A model generated the notes under the pieces. It saw nothing but the letters and a program-made list of their open reading frames with translations, was not told the origin of the DNA and searched no databases. 32,444 nt of DNA, taken from the NCBI GenBank assembly GCA_003251275.1, contig QKGJ01000003.1, positions 1 through 32,444 on the forward strand, read 5' to 3'. A program made the position numbers and the translations under genes. Within the stretch, counting starts at the first letter, position 1. The number at the start of each line of letters is the position of its first letter. Shown here one piece after another: positions 24,408-31,476 of this stretch. The stretch comes from Ignavibacteria bacterium (GTDB taxonomy: Bacteria; Bacteroidota; Ignavibacteria; UBA10030; UBA6906).

Positions 24408-26575
24408 AACGGGTTGTCAGCGGGCGTAGCACGGTTGTCGGCGTGTTCGTTTGACTGTTGTCGCAACGCTTCAAGTTCAAGCGGATGTTCCTCTTCCATC
24501 TCCTCTTCGGTCAGCGTTCCTTTCCAAAATGCAAGATTAATCGGATAGGTGTGGGGGTTAAAGATGACAAAATAGAGATGCCACACAAGGATCGCAAGCG
24601 TGGCTAGCCACGCTTCATAATAGTGCACCGTTCGCGCCACGTCCCATCCAAGCTTTGTGAGAAGATTCAGGAAGGTGTTGTCGAACCAGAGAATAAATCC
24701 TGTTACGGCCATAACGATGGTGCCCCAGACCAATGCCCAGTATTCGCTCTTCTCCACATAGCTGAACCGTCCGAGGAGCGGTTTCTTCTTTGTGAGACCG
24801 AGGTTAAACCTCATCACGCCGATCGCATCCGAAAGATCCTTCCGGAAAGGGAGAAGGTCGCGAAAAAGTTGTCTGCCTCGCGGCGTAGCAAATAAATACC
24901 AAACATGATAAAGGCTTACCGCGATCAACAGAACCCCGGAAATCCGATGGACGATGCCGCGAAGATCGAACATCCACGGGCTTAAATCCCGGATGGACAC
25001 GACCCACCATGCATCCGGAAAACGGAGGGCAAACCCGGTAAAGACCAGGAGGACGAAGCTGACCAGCAACAACCCATGCTGCATCCGTTCATTCAAAGTC
25101 ATACGGAGATAGAGCCGATGCGATGCCGGATGGCGCGGAATGTGTCCGCGACGATATGCCAGTTGTTGTCGTGACTTCTTGATAAAGTCGAAGAAATTGT
25201 GGAACGCCATTCCACCGATAGTCACGACAATAAGGATAATGTAAAACGTCGATACGAAATAGAGAAGACTTTCGTCTTTTGTTGTTGCGATGACATGGAC
25301 TTCACCTTTGGTGAAATTCTCGCTCGCGCCGGGATGGCATTTTCCACAGGTGGTGGCAAGGTTCGCTTTGTTGATACGGGATGCAGGATCAGTTGACGGG
25401 AGAATATCATGAAACCCGTGGCAACTTGCACAGTTGGCAACCTCAACAGAACCAGCTCGTCCCGCCAGGCCGTGATAACTATCTTCAAAACTCGCAAAGC
25501 GATCACTGGCCAGTCCGTACTTCTCGCTCAATTTGACGGAACTATGGCAAGGCGAACAGACCTTTGCTGAAACGTTCGCCGCTGCAACAGGTGACCGAAC
25601 ATCTTTTGGAGAAAGTATGTTGTGCTCTCCGTGGCAATCGGTGCAGGTTGCCGAAGCGGTTACCCCGGCCGCTAACGTTGTGCCATGAATGCTTCGTTCA
25701 TACAGTCTCTGAATATCACCGTGACATTGACCGCAGGTTGATGCGATATTCCTTCTGGCGACCTTCGACGCGGGGTTCGACCCCTTTTTCATTTCATGAC
25801 TGCCGTGGCAGTCACTGCAGGTTGCGGCCCCTACATTTCCCTGCTTCACCGCCTGACTGTGAACACTATTCTCGTAGGACGAAAGAAACCCTGCCGACGG
25901 TCCGACAAGCGCGCGAATCTCAGGCTTGTCAAGGTGACAACTGAGGCACATCGCCGCTTCGTTGTCTTTCCCCGTCGGAGATCCCTCCTCGAAAGGAGAC
26001 TGAACAGTGTGCTCTCCATGACAATCCGTACAGGTGGGCGCGCCTTTGATCCCCGCCATCAGCGCCACTCCATGGTCCGAAAGAAGATATCGTTCCTGCA
26101 CAGAAGAGTGGCAACGACCGCAGACTTGCTCATCATAAATTTTACGGGAGGAGGGTTCCTTGTCGCTCACTTTCTGAATTGCGTGTGTTGTGTGGCAGTC
26201 ACTGCACGATGCGGCGCTCCTACCGCTCTTGTTGCGACGGCCATGAACGCTTTCCGTATATCCGGCGATGCGCTCTCCATCATGACACGAAAGACAATCG
26301 ACTGGACGGATCTTGCTCGCATGAGGTATAGCGGTCGCGTCTAAGCCCTCATGACAGGTGATGCAACCGAGTTCCGCATGAGCGGACTTTGAGAAACCTG
26401 CCGGGTCCACCGAGATGGAAATGGTCTTTCCTTTCTTCACCATCGTCAAAGAAGATTCCCCATGGCACATCATGCAATCGCCATCCGATTGGCCTGATAC
26501 ACTTCTGCTCGAAAGAACGAAAGCGCAGACGAATATTATCCTTGAAAGGGTCATCGGTCTTCTTTGGTCATACAA
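24404..26575 (-). CDS. 13-haem cytochrome c fused to a cytochrome b561 domain
   Basis: The 723-residue protein has a signal peptide, thirteen CXXCH motifs (residues 34, 71, 94, 124, 152, 182, 210, 253, 281, 311, 340, 382 and 410), a helix near 437-457 and a b561-like domain (about 497-690). The b domain has histidines H500, H543, H557, H651 and H666. This layout matches CbcL-like proteins, in which a multihaem domain is fused to a quinone-linked di-haem b domain; Geobacter CbcL has nine haems c. The first five haem positions are each six residues before those of the 19-haem protein. The start is a TTG preceded by GGAGGT at seven bases. An in-frame ATG at 26554 would give a 716-residue protein with a weaker ribosome site. 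First gene of the operon. Confidence 0.92.
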   Translation of the reverse strand: MYDQRRPMTLSRIIFVCAFVLSSRSVSGQSDGDCMMCHGESSLTMVKKGKTISISVDPAGFSKSAHAELGCITCHEGLDATAIPHASKIRPVDCLSCHDGERIAGYTESVHGRRNKSGRSAASCSDCHTTHAIQKVSDKEPSSRKIYDEQVCGRCHSSVQERYLLSDHGVALMAGIKGAPTCTDCHGEHTVQSPFEEGSPTGKDNEAAMCLSCHLDKPEIRALVGPSAGFLSSYENSVHSQAVKQGNVGAATCSDCHGSHEMKKGSNPASKVARRNIASTCGQCHGDIQRLYERSIHGTTLAAGVTASATCTDCHGEHNILSPKDVRSPVAAANVSAKVCSPCHSSVKLSEKYGLASDRFASFEDSYHGLAGRAGSVEVANCASCHGFHDILPSTDPASRINKANLATTCGKCHPGASENFTKGEVHVIATTKDESLLYFVSTFYIILIVVTIGGMAFHNFFDFIKKSRQQLAYRRGHIPRHPASHRLYLRMTLNERMQHGLLLVSFVLLVFTGFALRFPDAWWVVSIRDLSPWMFDLRGIVHRISGVLLIAVSLYHVWYLFATPRGRQLFRDLLPFRKDLSDAIGVMRFNLGLTKKKPLLGRFSYVEKSEYWALVWGTIVMAVTGFILWFDNTFLNLLTKLGWDVARTVHYYEAWLATLAILVWHLYFVIFNPHTYPINLAFWKGTLTEEEMEEEHPLELEALRQQSNEHADNRATPADNPL

Positions 26576-26708
26576 CTCACTTACCTCCGGTCAATCGCCG
26601 TACCATAAGAGAACAACTGATTTCACCACGAAAACAGGGACTTTCGCACCACTTTTTCTCATATCTGAGATGGTGATTGCCTGCGTTATCATGCGTAGGA
26701 AGCTGGTT
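26576..26708 (-). promoter_or_regulatory. Leader region of the cytochrome operon
   Basis: These 133 bases lie between the receiver-like gene and the operon start. They are the most likely site of the operon promoter, but no -35/-10 pair was convincing by eye. Read-through from the stress protein pair is also possible. Confidence 0.35.
26583..26588 (-). promoter_or_regulatory. Ribosome binding site supporting a TTG start
   Basis: GGAGGT on the minus strand ends seven bases before TTG at 26575. An ATG four bases further on is out of frame, and the next in-frame ATG is at 26554 with only a weak AAGAAG before it. Confidence 0.75.
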
Positions 26709-27122
26709 TTAGGCAGGAAGAAGCTCGGCTACTCGGGAAGAAAGATCGTTGACATCGATCGGTTTATAGTACAGTGCGTCCACGTGGCTGCGGAGTTGGT
26801 TTTCAAGCTCTTTCGCTCGTTCGCTGTACACAAAGAGCGAAATAATCGGAATGTTTGCCTGCCGTCTTTTCAAGCCGGCGATCTTCTCCAGCAGGGACTC
26901 CGACGGCACCGCATCCACGATGACAAGATGAGGAGCGTGTGTGTCATCGCAGGATTCTATCATCGCAGGGTTCGTTGTCGTGACGACTGAGTACCGGTCC
27001 TGAAACAACATCGACAAACTGAAACAGAAATTCAGATCGGGACTGTAGATAAAGATCCGTTTCTTTTCTTCTGTCGGCGATGGCTGTGCCTGGCGTTCAT
27101 TTGATTTTGCGGAAGGCACCAT
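26709..27122 (-). CDS. Stand-alone receiver-like protein
   Basis: The 137-residue protein has the alternating hydrophobic strands of a response-regulator receiver domain. D70 in LVIVDAV is the likely phospho-acceptor, S95 takes the place of the conserved Thr/Ser, and K120-P121 in YYKPID gives the conserved Lys-Pro. The first strand reads IFIYSPDLNF, with one aspartate (D29) where receivers have an acidic pair, so metal binding and phosphorylation may be weak. There is no DNA-binding or enzymatic output domain. The gene follows the stress protein gene by 4 bases and precedes the cytochrome operon by 133 bases. It might tune the operon through a partner protein, but no direct evidence exists. 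A degenerate, non-phosphorylated receiver is an alternative. Confidence 0.75.
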   Translation of the reverse strand: MVPSAKSNERQAQPSPTEEKKRIFIYSPDLNFCFSLSMLFQDRYSVVTTTNPAMIESCDDTHAPHLVIVDAVPSESLLEKIAGLKRRQANIPIISLFVYSERAKELENQLRSHVDALYYKPIDVNDLSSRVAELLPA

Positions 27123-27126
27123 ACTC

Positions 27127-27630
27127 TTATCGGAGATGAAGATTATCCTCGACTTCTTCCCGTGTGATCAATGGCGACCGTGCGCCTTGTGGCTTCACGG
27201 TGAGGACAGGAATATTGGAGGTTCGTACGAGTTTTTCCGCAACGCTTCCGATCAACATATGGGACAAGCCCGTCCGCCCGTGCGTTGCCATCACGACCAA
27301 GTCGATCTGTTCCTCCTCTGCGAATCGTTTGATTTCCACCGCCGGGTGCCCGATGCGGATCACGGAGATGGGCCGCAGGTCCGGGCTGATGCGCTGATGA
27401 ACAAATCGTTCTACCTCCCGGGTCGCGTCCGTCTGAACACGATGCTTCAACACATCGATATCAATATCCATCCCGTGCATGGAGGGAAGCAAGGGAATGG
27501 CCTCGCCGGTTACGTGCAGAACATAGAGCTTTGCAGCGTACATGATTGCGAGCGTCGACGCGAATTCCATTGCCGCAAGCGAATACTCCGATAGGTCGGT
27601 CGGAACAAGGATTTTCTTCAGGTGTACCAT
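27127..27630 (-). CDS. Universal stress protein (UspA family)
   Basis: The 167-residue cytoplasmic protein shows the UspA fold: KKILVPTDLSEYS at the start, LYVLHV, and a C-terminal MATHGRTGLSHMLIGSVAE that fits the nucleotide-binding pattern G-2x-G-9x-G-S with Ala in place of the first Gly. It probably binds ATP or a related nucleotide and acts in stress or redox adaptation. The ATG at 27630 was chosen because GGAGG precedes it by a few bases; a longer frame adds a polar 10-residue leader. It is followed after 4 bases by the receiver-like gene, forming a two-gene unit. Bacterial Usp genes often accompany respiratory or stress genes, so a link to the cytochrome operon is plausible but unproved. 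Confidence 0.93.
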   Translation of the reverse strand: MVHLKKILVPTDLSEYSLAAMEFASTLAIMYAAKLYVLHVTGEAIPLLPSMHGMDIDIDVLKHRVQTDATREVERFVHQRISPDLRPISVIRIGHPAVEIKRFAEEEQIDLVVMATHGRTGLSHMLIGSVAEKLVRTSNIPVLTVKPQGARSPLITREEVEDNLHLR

Positions 27631-27727
27631 ATCCACCTCCGTATGGATTGGCAATGACAATCCATTGTAAATTCAAAAAGGTCAACTTATGTGCCAAGGG
27701 AGAGATTGCCTGGAAAGTGTTGATTCC

Positions 27728-27889
27728 CCAAGGGTTTTGAGAAAAAGCCGAACGTGGAAGGGGATCCATTCTGATTTGTGGGAAATGGAAAAGGTGGTAT
27801 TCCTAATGATGAAAAGGGGGGGAAGGGGGGCTTCGTATGCCACGGGCTTAAACCCGTGGCGTATGAAAATTCTCAAAGCCAAGGGTTTT
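27728..27889. repeat. Spacer with 11-bp direct repeats
   Basis: CCAAGGGTTTT occurs at 27728-27738 and again at 27879-27889, flanking the palindrome at 27834-27865. Each copy resembles half of the palindrome (GCCACGGGCTT), so the region looks like degenerate copies of one short element. The spacer between tag and the stress protein gene contains no gene. Confidence 0.5.
27834..27865. repeat. REP-like palindrome
   Basis: GCCACGGGCTTAAACCCGTGGC with CGTAT and GTATG on its two sides forms a hairpin: 13 paired positions (two of them G-T) and a short AT-rich centre with one mismatch. Similar CCACGGG...CCCGTGG palindromes are known as repeated intergenic elements (REP-like) in bacterial genomes; that this one is repeated here cannot be seen in the window. 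Confidence 0.65.
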
Positions 27890-27910
27890 AACACCTCGCC
27901 ACATCGATCA

Positions 27911-28483
27911 TCACTTGTACCGAAAGCACGTAACCAGATGATCATCCACCAGTCCGCAGGCCTGCATGAACGCATAGCAGATCGTTGAGCCGACGAATCT
28001 GAATCCGCGCTTCCTGAGGTCTTTGCTCATGGCGTCAGAGTCGACTGTCCTAGGAGGAAGCTGTTTCATATTTCTCCATGAATTGTGTTTCGTTCGCCCA
28101 CCAACAAACTGCCAGATGTATTTATCGAAGCTCCTGAATTCCTTCTGGATTTCCAGGAAGGCGCGTGCATTGGAAACTGTTGATTCGATCTTGAGGCGGT
28201 TGCGCACAATTCCTTCATTCTTCATTAGTTCAGAGACTTTCCTCCGGTCATATCGGGAGATTGTTTTTGGATTGAACCCGTTGAAGGCTTTCCGGTAGTT
28301 CTCCCGCTTCCGGAGAATCGTAATCCAGCTGAGTCCGGCTTGCGCTCCCTCCAGTGTGAGCATTTCGAACAATTTCCGGTCGTCATGCACCGGACGGCCC
28401 CATTCGTTATCGTGGTACTTTATATAAAGAGGGTCGGTACCTGCCCAGGGGCAGCGTGATTTTGCGCGGGAATGGAGGGACAT
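27911..28483 (-). CDS. tag: 3-methyladenine DNA glycosylase I
   Basis: The 190-residue enzyme removes 3-methyladenine from alkylated DNA, the first step of base excision repair. The family start RCPWAGTDPLYIKYHDNEWG is present at residues 10-29, followed by LFEMLTLEGAQAGLSW and ILRKRENYR. The four residues of the zinc-snap site are C11, H24, H182 and C186. The ATG at 28483 was preferred, with GAGG at about seven bases, since Tag proteins start just before CPWAG; a longer frame to 28576 adds 31 residues with no resemblance and would come within 3 bases of the divergent plus-strand gene. It is monocistronic and opposite in direction to the small hydrophobic protein gene. Confidence 0.94.
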   Translation of the reverse strand: MSLHSRAKSRCPWAGTDPLYIKYHDNEWGRPVHDDRKLFEMLTLEGAQAGLSWITILRKRENYRKAFNGFNPKTISRYDRRKVSELMKNEGIVRNRLKIESTVSNARAFLEIQKEFRSFDKYIWQFVGGRTKHNSWRNMKQLPPRTVDSDAMSKDLRKRGFRFVGSTICYAFMQACGLVDDHLVTCFRYK

Positions 28484-28579
28484 CGGCAACCTCAACGTAA
28501 TGTTCGGTGATGATTCAGGATGAAACATGACCAGGGAGTCTGCGTATGAATCAATGTAGATCTCACTGAAGGACAATCC

Positions 28580-28771
28580 ATGCTCACATTCATACTCTGG
28601 CTCTTGCTTGCCATTGTTTGCTGGCCGCTCGCAATTCTCGCATTGGTACTCTATCCGATTATCTGGCTTCTACTCTTACCATTCCGACTGATTGGCTTCG
28701 CTGTCGAAGGAGTGTTTGCTTTCATCAAAGCACTCTTTCTTTTCCCGGCGCGGGTCCTGGGCGGGCGTTGA
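28580..28771 (+). CDS. Small hydrophobic membrane protein, unknown
   Basis: This is the only convincing plus-strand gene. It encodes 63 residues, nearly all hydrophobic, with two membrane segments, WLLLAIVCWPLAILALVLYP and a second ending FIKALFLFPARVL. AAGGA precedes the ATG by about eight bases. It diverges from tag and ends 60 bases before the Nramp-like stop. Similar very short membrane proteins with repeated LLLPFRLIG-like segments occur as hypothetical proteins. No function is known. The biased composition and good ribosome site argue that it is real. Confidence 0.7.
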   Translation: MLTFILWLLLAIVCWPLAILALVLYPIIWLLLLPFRLIGFAVEGVFAFIKALFLFPARVLGGR

Positions 28772-28831
28772 TGAACACCGACTGCGTCATAATGTAGGGA
28801 CTCGACGTGTGCGATTCAAGAAACCGATATC

Positions 28832-30028
28832 CTACACGCTATCCAAAATCTCTGTGACACAAAGGTACAGGAAGAGCAGAAGGGAGAGGGCAAGAAGGAT
28901 GTTCACCATGAGGCTGTTCTTGCTTGTGTCAACCCATGCCGACCGGTTATTCATCACCAGAAGTATCCCCGCCAGAACCGGCATGAAGAACGCACCCGCT
29001 ATAGTATAGATGATGACAATCCATACTGGTTTCCCAACGAAGAGCAGAAGCATCGGTGGAAAAGCGAGGTATAGGAGGTAGCCTTTATAATAGAGAGAAG
29101 AACCCGTTGAGTGTGGTCGCCAATGCGTCATGAAATCATGAAATAAGTAGGGGACACTCTGCCATACACCGAACAGCGATGTAAACACGGCGCCCCAAAA
29201 ACCGATCAGGAATATCCAGAGTCCAACCTGACCTAACACTTCACCCACGCGGCTGCCTACTTCGAGCACCATCGAAGTTCCGCTCAGAATCCTCGGCGTC
29301 ACTCCTGCGCTGATGATGATCATTCCCATCCCAAAGACTCCTGTAAGGACATATGCAATTCGCAGATCGATCTTCACGATCGAAGAATCTTCGTGCGAAG
29401 TCCAACACTTCTCCCTCATCCAATAGCTGTAGCTAAGTAGAGTCACACTTCCTCCGACGCCGCCGATCACTCCCAGAAGAAATTTCGCGGAGCCATCCGG
29501 AACAGATGGAAATAATTTGGAGAACTCAATTTGTGGCAGGAGGAGGATTGCGCATGTGAGGATCGCGGCCACCATGAGGCCTGCAAAGAATTTGATGAGA
29601 GTTTCAAACAGCTTGTATCTTCCAATCAGGACAAGAACGACACCGGCAAGTGAGTGAATGATTCCCCAGGTGGTTACCGAGAGTTGGGGAATCATCGCAT
29701 GTGCCGCAAGGCCGCACGCAGAAATGAGCGCACCCGCGACGATGAATGACCAAAGCACGAGGTAAACGAGAAAGTAGATTGAAACAGCAGGATGGAGCTT
29801 GTGGATCCATCCCTCAAGAAGTGTTGAACCTGTCGCAAGCTGCCAGCGGGCGACGCCTTCATTCAGGACATACTTCATCACCGCTCCTACCAGCGCAGCC
29901 CACAACACTGTCACTCCAAATTGGGCGCCAACCACCGACGCAGCAATCAGATCACCTGCGCCGACTCCTGTTGCGGCGATGGCGATGCCCGGACCGATTT
30001 TTTTGAGGAGCGATCTATCAAACTTCAT
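28832..30028 (-). CDS. Nramp-like transporter without DPGN motif
   Basis: The 398-residue protein has about eleven predicted helices and resembles the Nramp (SLC11) family over its length: KKIGPGIAIAATGVGAGDL at the start, then LNEGVARWQLATGSTLLEGW. In metal-transporting Nramp proteins the first helix carries DPGN; here the equivalent is TGVGAGD. The methionine-histidine motif of helix 6 (MPH) also has no clear counterpart. It therefore may carry another ion or solute, and the substrate cannot be named. GGAG lies upstream of the start, which overlaps the SGNH hydrolase stop by 4 bases (ATGA). Confidence 0.82.
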   Translation of the reverse strand: MKFDRSLLKKIGPGIAIAATGVGAGDLIAASVVGAQFGVTVLWAALVGAVMKYVLNEGVARWQLATGSTLLEGWIHKLHPAVSIYFLVYLVLWSFIVAGALISACGLAAHAMIPQLSVTTWGIIHSLAGVVLVLIGRYKLFETLIKFFAGLMVAAILTCAILLLPQIEFSKLFPSVPDGSAKFLLGVIGGVGGSVTLLSYSYWMREKCWTSHEDSSIVKIDLRIAYVLTGVFGMGMIIISAGVTPRILSGTSMVLEVGSRVGEVLGQVGLWIFLIGFWGAVFTSLFGVWQSVPYLFHDFMTHWRPHSTGSSLYYKGYLLYLAFPPMLLLFVGKPVWIVIIYTIAGAFFMPVLAGILLVMNNRSAWVDTSKNSLMVNILLALSLLLFLYLCVTEILDSV

Positions 30029-30717
30029 TTCTCCAATTGCTCCAACACAGGTACAAGGAGATCACGCCATCGTTTGTACGCTGAGGCGGTCAGGTGGACA
30101 CCATCCCATGTATATTCGCTGAGCAACTCGGAATCAAGGGAGAGCACGGAGTTCAGGTCGAGGTAGGTAATGTTCCTGGATGATGTATACTGCTTCAGCA
30201 ATTCGTTGAGAAGAGCGACTTCCCGGTTCTTCGTTTTGGAGTTGTGCCACTTCGGAGAAACGTACAAGGTGGATTGAACGACAGGAGTGATCTTGTTTGC
30301 GACGAGTTCTTCCAGGAGCGTTCGATAATTTTGGAATACCGCCTCAACCGGAACGTTTGAGTAAAGATCGTTGATTCCTCCCATTACGCAGACAACACGA
30401 GGGTGAAGAGCGTAAATGTTCGTGAGCCTGTTCAGATAGCCTTCGGTCACGTCGGAGCCGATGCCGCGGTTCACCACATCGGGACGCCCCAGAAGCTCCT
30501 GCCATTCAACTCCCTGCGTTATGGAATTCCCCAGCATCACGATTGTTGCACGCTGGGTCTTGTAGATGCTGTAGAGTTTCGTCTGCAGGCGGTAATTCGG
30601 ATTGCGGCGGAAGAGAGGCTCTTCTTTCTCCTGCCGGACATCCTGTCCGCATGCAGGGGCCAGAAGAGATAATGTAAAAGCAAGAAGGAAGAAGAGCATG
30701 AAGGTCGTTTGTTTCAT
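30025..30717 (-). CDS. Exported SGNH/GDSL hydrolase
   Basis: After a signal peptide (residues 1-22, with LAPAC-G as a possible lipobox) the 230-residue protein shows the four SGNH blocks. They are GNSIT with catalytic S65, G86 in NRGIGSD, GGIND with N116, and DGVHL with D205 and H208. It should be an esterase or acyl/acetyl hydrolase outside the cytoplasm, perhaps acting on glycans or lipids. Block I has GNS where most have GDS, which occurs in several subfamilies. The start at 30717 was chosen for the signal peptide; a longer frame is the shadow of the neighbouring permease gene. It overlaps the Nramp-like gene by 4 bases and follows TauE/SafE by 5. Confidence 0.9.
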   Translation of the reverse strand: MKQTTFMLFFLLAFTLSLLAPACGQDVRQEKEEPLFRRNPNYRLQTKLYSIYKTQRATIVMLGNSITQGVEWQELLGRPDVVNRGIGSDVTEGYLNRLTNIYALHPRVVCVMGGINDLYSNVPVEAVFQNYRTLLEELVANKITPVVQSTLYVSPKWHNSKTKNREVALLNELLKQYTSSRNITYLDLNSVLSLDSELLSEYTWDGVHLTASAYKRWRDLLVPVLEQLEK

Positions 30718-30722
30718 CGAGA

Positions 30723-31463
30723 TCACCAGAAAAGAAGCTTGACGGCCATGAGCAGGATCGCCGCAATAAGAAGTCCCCGGATGAAGGCGTCTCCTTTTTT
30801 GACAGACACATGCGCTGCCCACCAGCCACCGAGAGCGCTGCCGAAACCGAGCGCGACTCCGGGAACCCATTGTAGTTTGTCGGTGAGGAAGAAGACCAGG
30901 AGGGTGGGGAGCGAGTAGATAAGAACGATGAACACTTTGTGCATGTTCACGCGCACGAGCGAAATGCGCATCAGATGGTAGAGTGATGCCATAAACAAAA
31001 ATCCAACGCCCACCTGTATGAATCCGCCATAGAAGCCAACTCCCACCATTGCAGGATAAACCCACCATGAAGTGTGAGGGGCATTGGCAGAATTGTTTTT
31101 CGGCTGGGGGAGAAGCATGCTGATAACCACTCCGATCATCACCACGGCGAGGATTTGTTGAAACAACTCGTCACTCACGCGGACCGCCGTCATCGAGCCG
31201 GCAACGGCGCCTGGCAGAGCCGCAAGGGCAAGCTTGAAACTTTCCTTAAACTCCGAGTGGCTGTGCTGATGAAAGGAGGCGACGGAGGAGATGTTCTGCA
31301 TCAGGATCCCGATCCGGTTGGTGCCGTTCGCGACCCCGGGGTCCATCCCCATGAAAATCAGCAGGGGGAGGACGATCGTCGAGCCGCCTCCGGCTGTGAC
31401 GTTCAGGAACCCGGCAAGTATCCCGACGCCGGCAAGCAGAAGAAGAGAGAGAGGCTCCGTCAT
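30723..31463 (-). CDS. TauE/SafE family membrane permease
   Basis: The 246-residue protein has about eight predicted transmembrane helices and the family's N-terminal segment AGFLNVTAGGGSTIVLPLL, followed by a second half with similar features (GFYGGFIQVGVGFLFM). TauE/SafE proteins are proposed exporters of sulfite, sulfoacetate or other organic anions; the substrate is not shown by the sequence. The ATG at 31463 was used because it lies 13 bases after the symporter stop and begins directly before the first helix; the longer frame to 31535 overlaps the symporter gene. No strong ribosome site is visible. Confidence 0.9.
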   Translation of the reverse strand: MTEPLSLLLLAGVGILAGFLNVTAGGGSTIVLPLLIFMGMDPGVANGTNRIGILMQNISSVASFHQHSHSEFKESFKLALAALPGAVAGSMTAVRVSDELFQQILAVVMIGVVISMLLPQPKNNSANAPHTSWWVYPAMVGVGFYGGFIQVGVGFLFMASLYHLMRISLVRVNMHKVFIVLIYSLPTLLVFFLTDKLQWVPGVALGFGSALGGWWAAHVSVKKGDAFIRGLLIAAILLMAVKLLFW

Positions 31464-31476
31464 CGTCGCGATGCGA

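Larger units (their letters stand above)
9682..26575 (-). other. Putative 13-gene multihaem electron-transfer operon
   Basis: Thirteen genes on one strand encode, in order of transcription: a 13-haem/b561 fusion, a 19-haem protein, a b561 protein, a 7-haem NapC-like protein, a Rieske protein, cytochrome b, an 11-haem protein, a two-helix membrane protein, a four-domain cytochrome c, a pentahaem cytochrome, a molybdopterin-like protein, a four-cluster FeS protein, an NrfD-like protein and a tetrahaem cytochrome (fourteen products if the last, after a 71-base gap, is counted). Genes overlap by 4 bases at 24404, 19517, 18450 and 11615, and by 8 bases at 22398. The largest internal gap is 192 bases (16777-16968). 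A single transcript is inferred; internal promoters are possible at the 192- and 71-base gaps. Confidence 0.8.

Noticed and set aside
26415-26990. 191-codon plus-strand frame
   Set aside because: Antisense shadow of the receiver gene and the 13-haem gene, with no signal, motif or ribosome site.
27682-27975. 97-codon minus-strand frame through the repeat spacer
   Set aside because: Runs across the palindrome into the tag coding region in another frame; no resemblance to any protein.
28484-28576. Longer start for the DNA glycosylase
   Set aside because: The extra 31 residues do not match Tag proteins, and the shorter start has GAGG in place.
30718-31068. Upstream 117-residue extension of the SGNH hydrolase frame
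   Set aside because: It overlaps the TauE/SafE gene in another frame, has no family resemblance, and the signal peptide begins at 30717.
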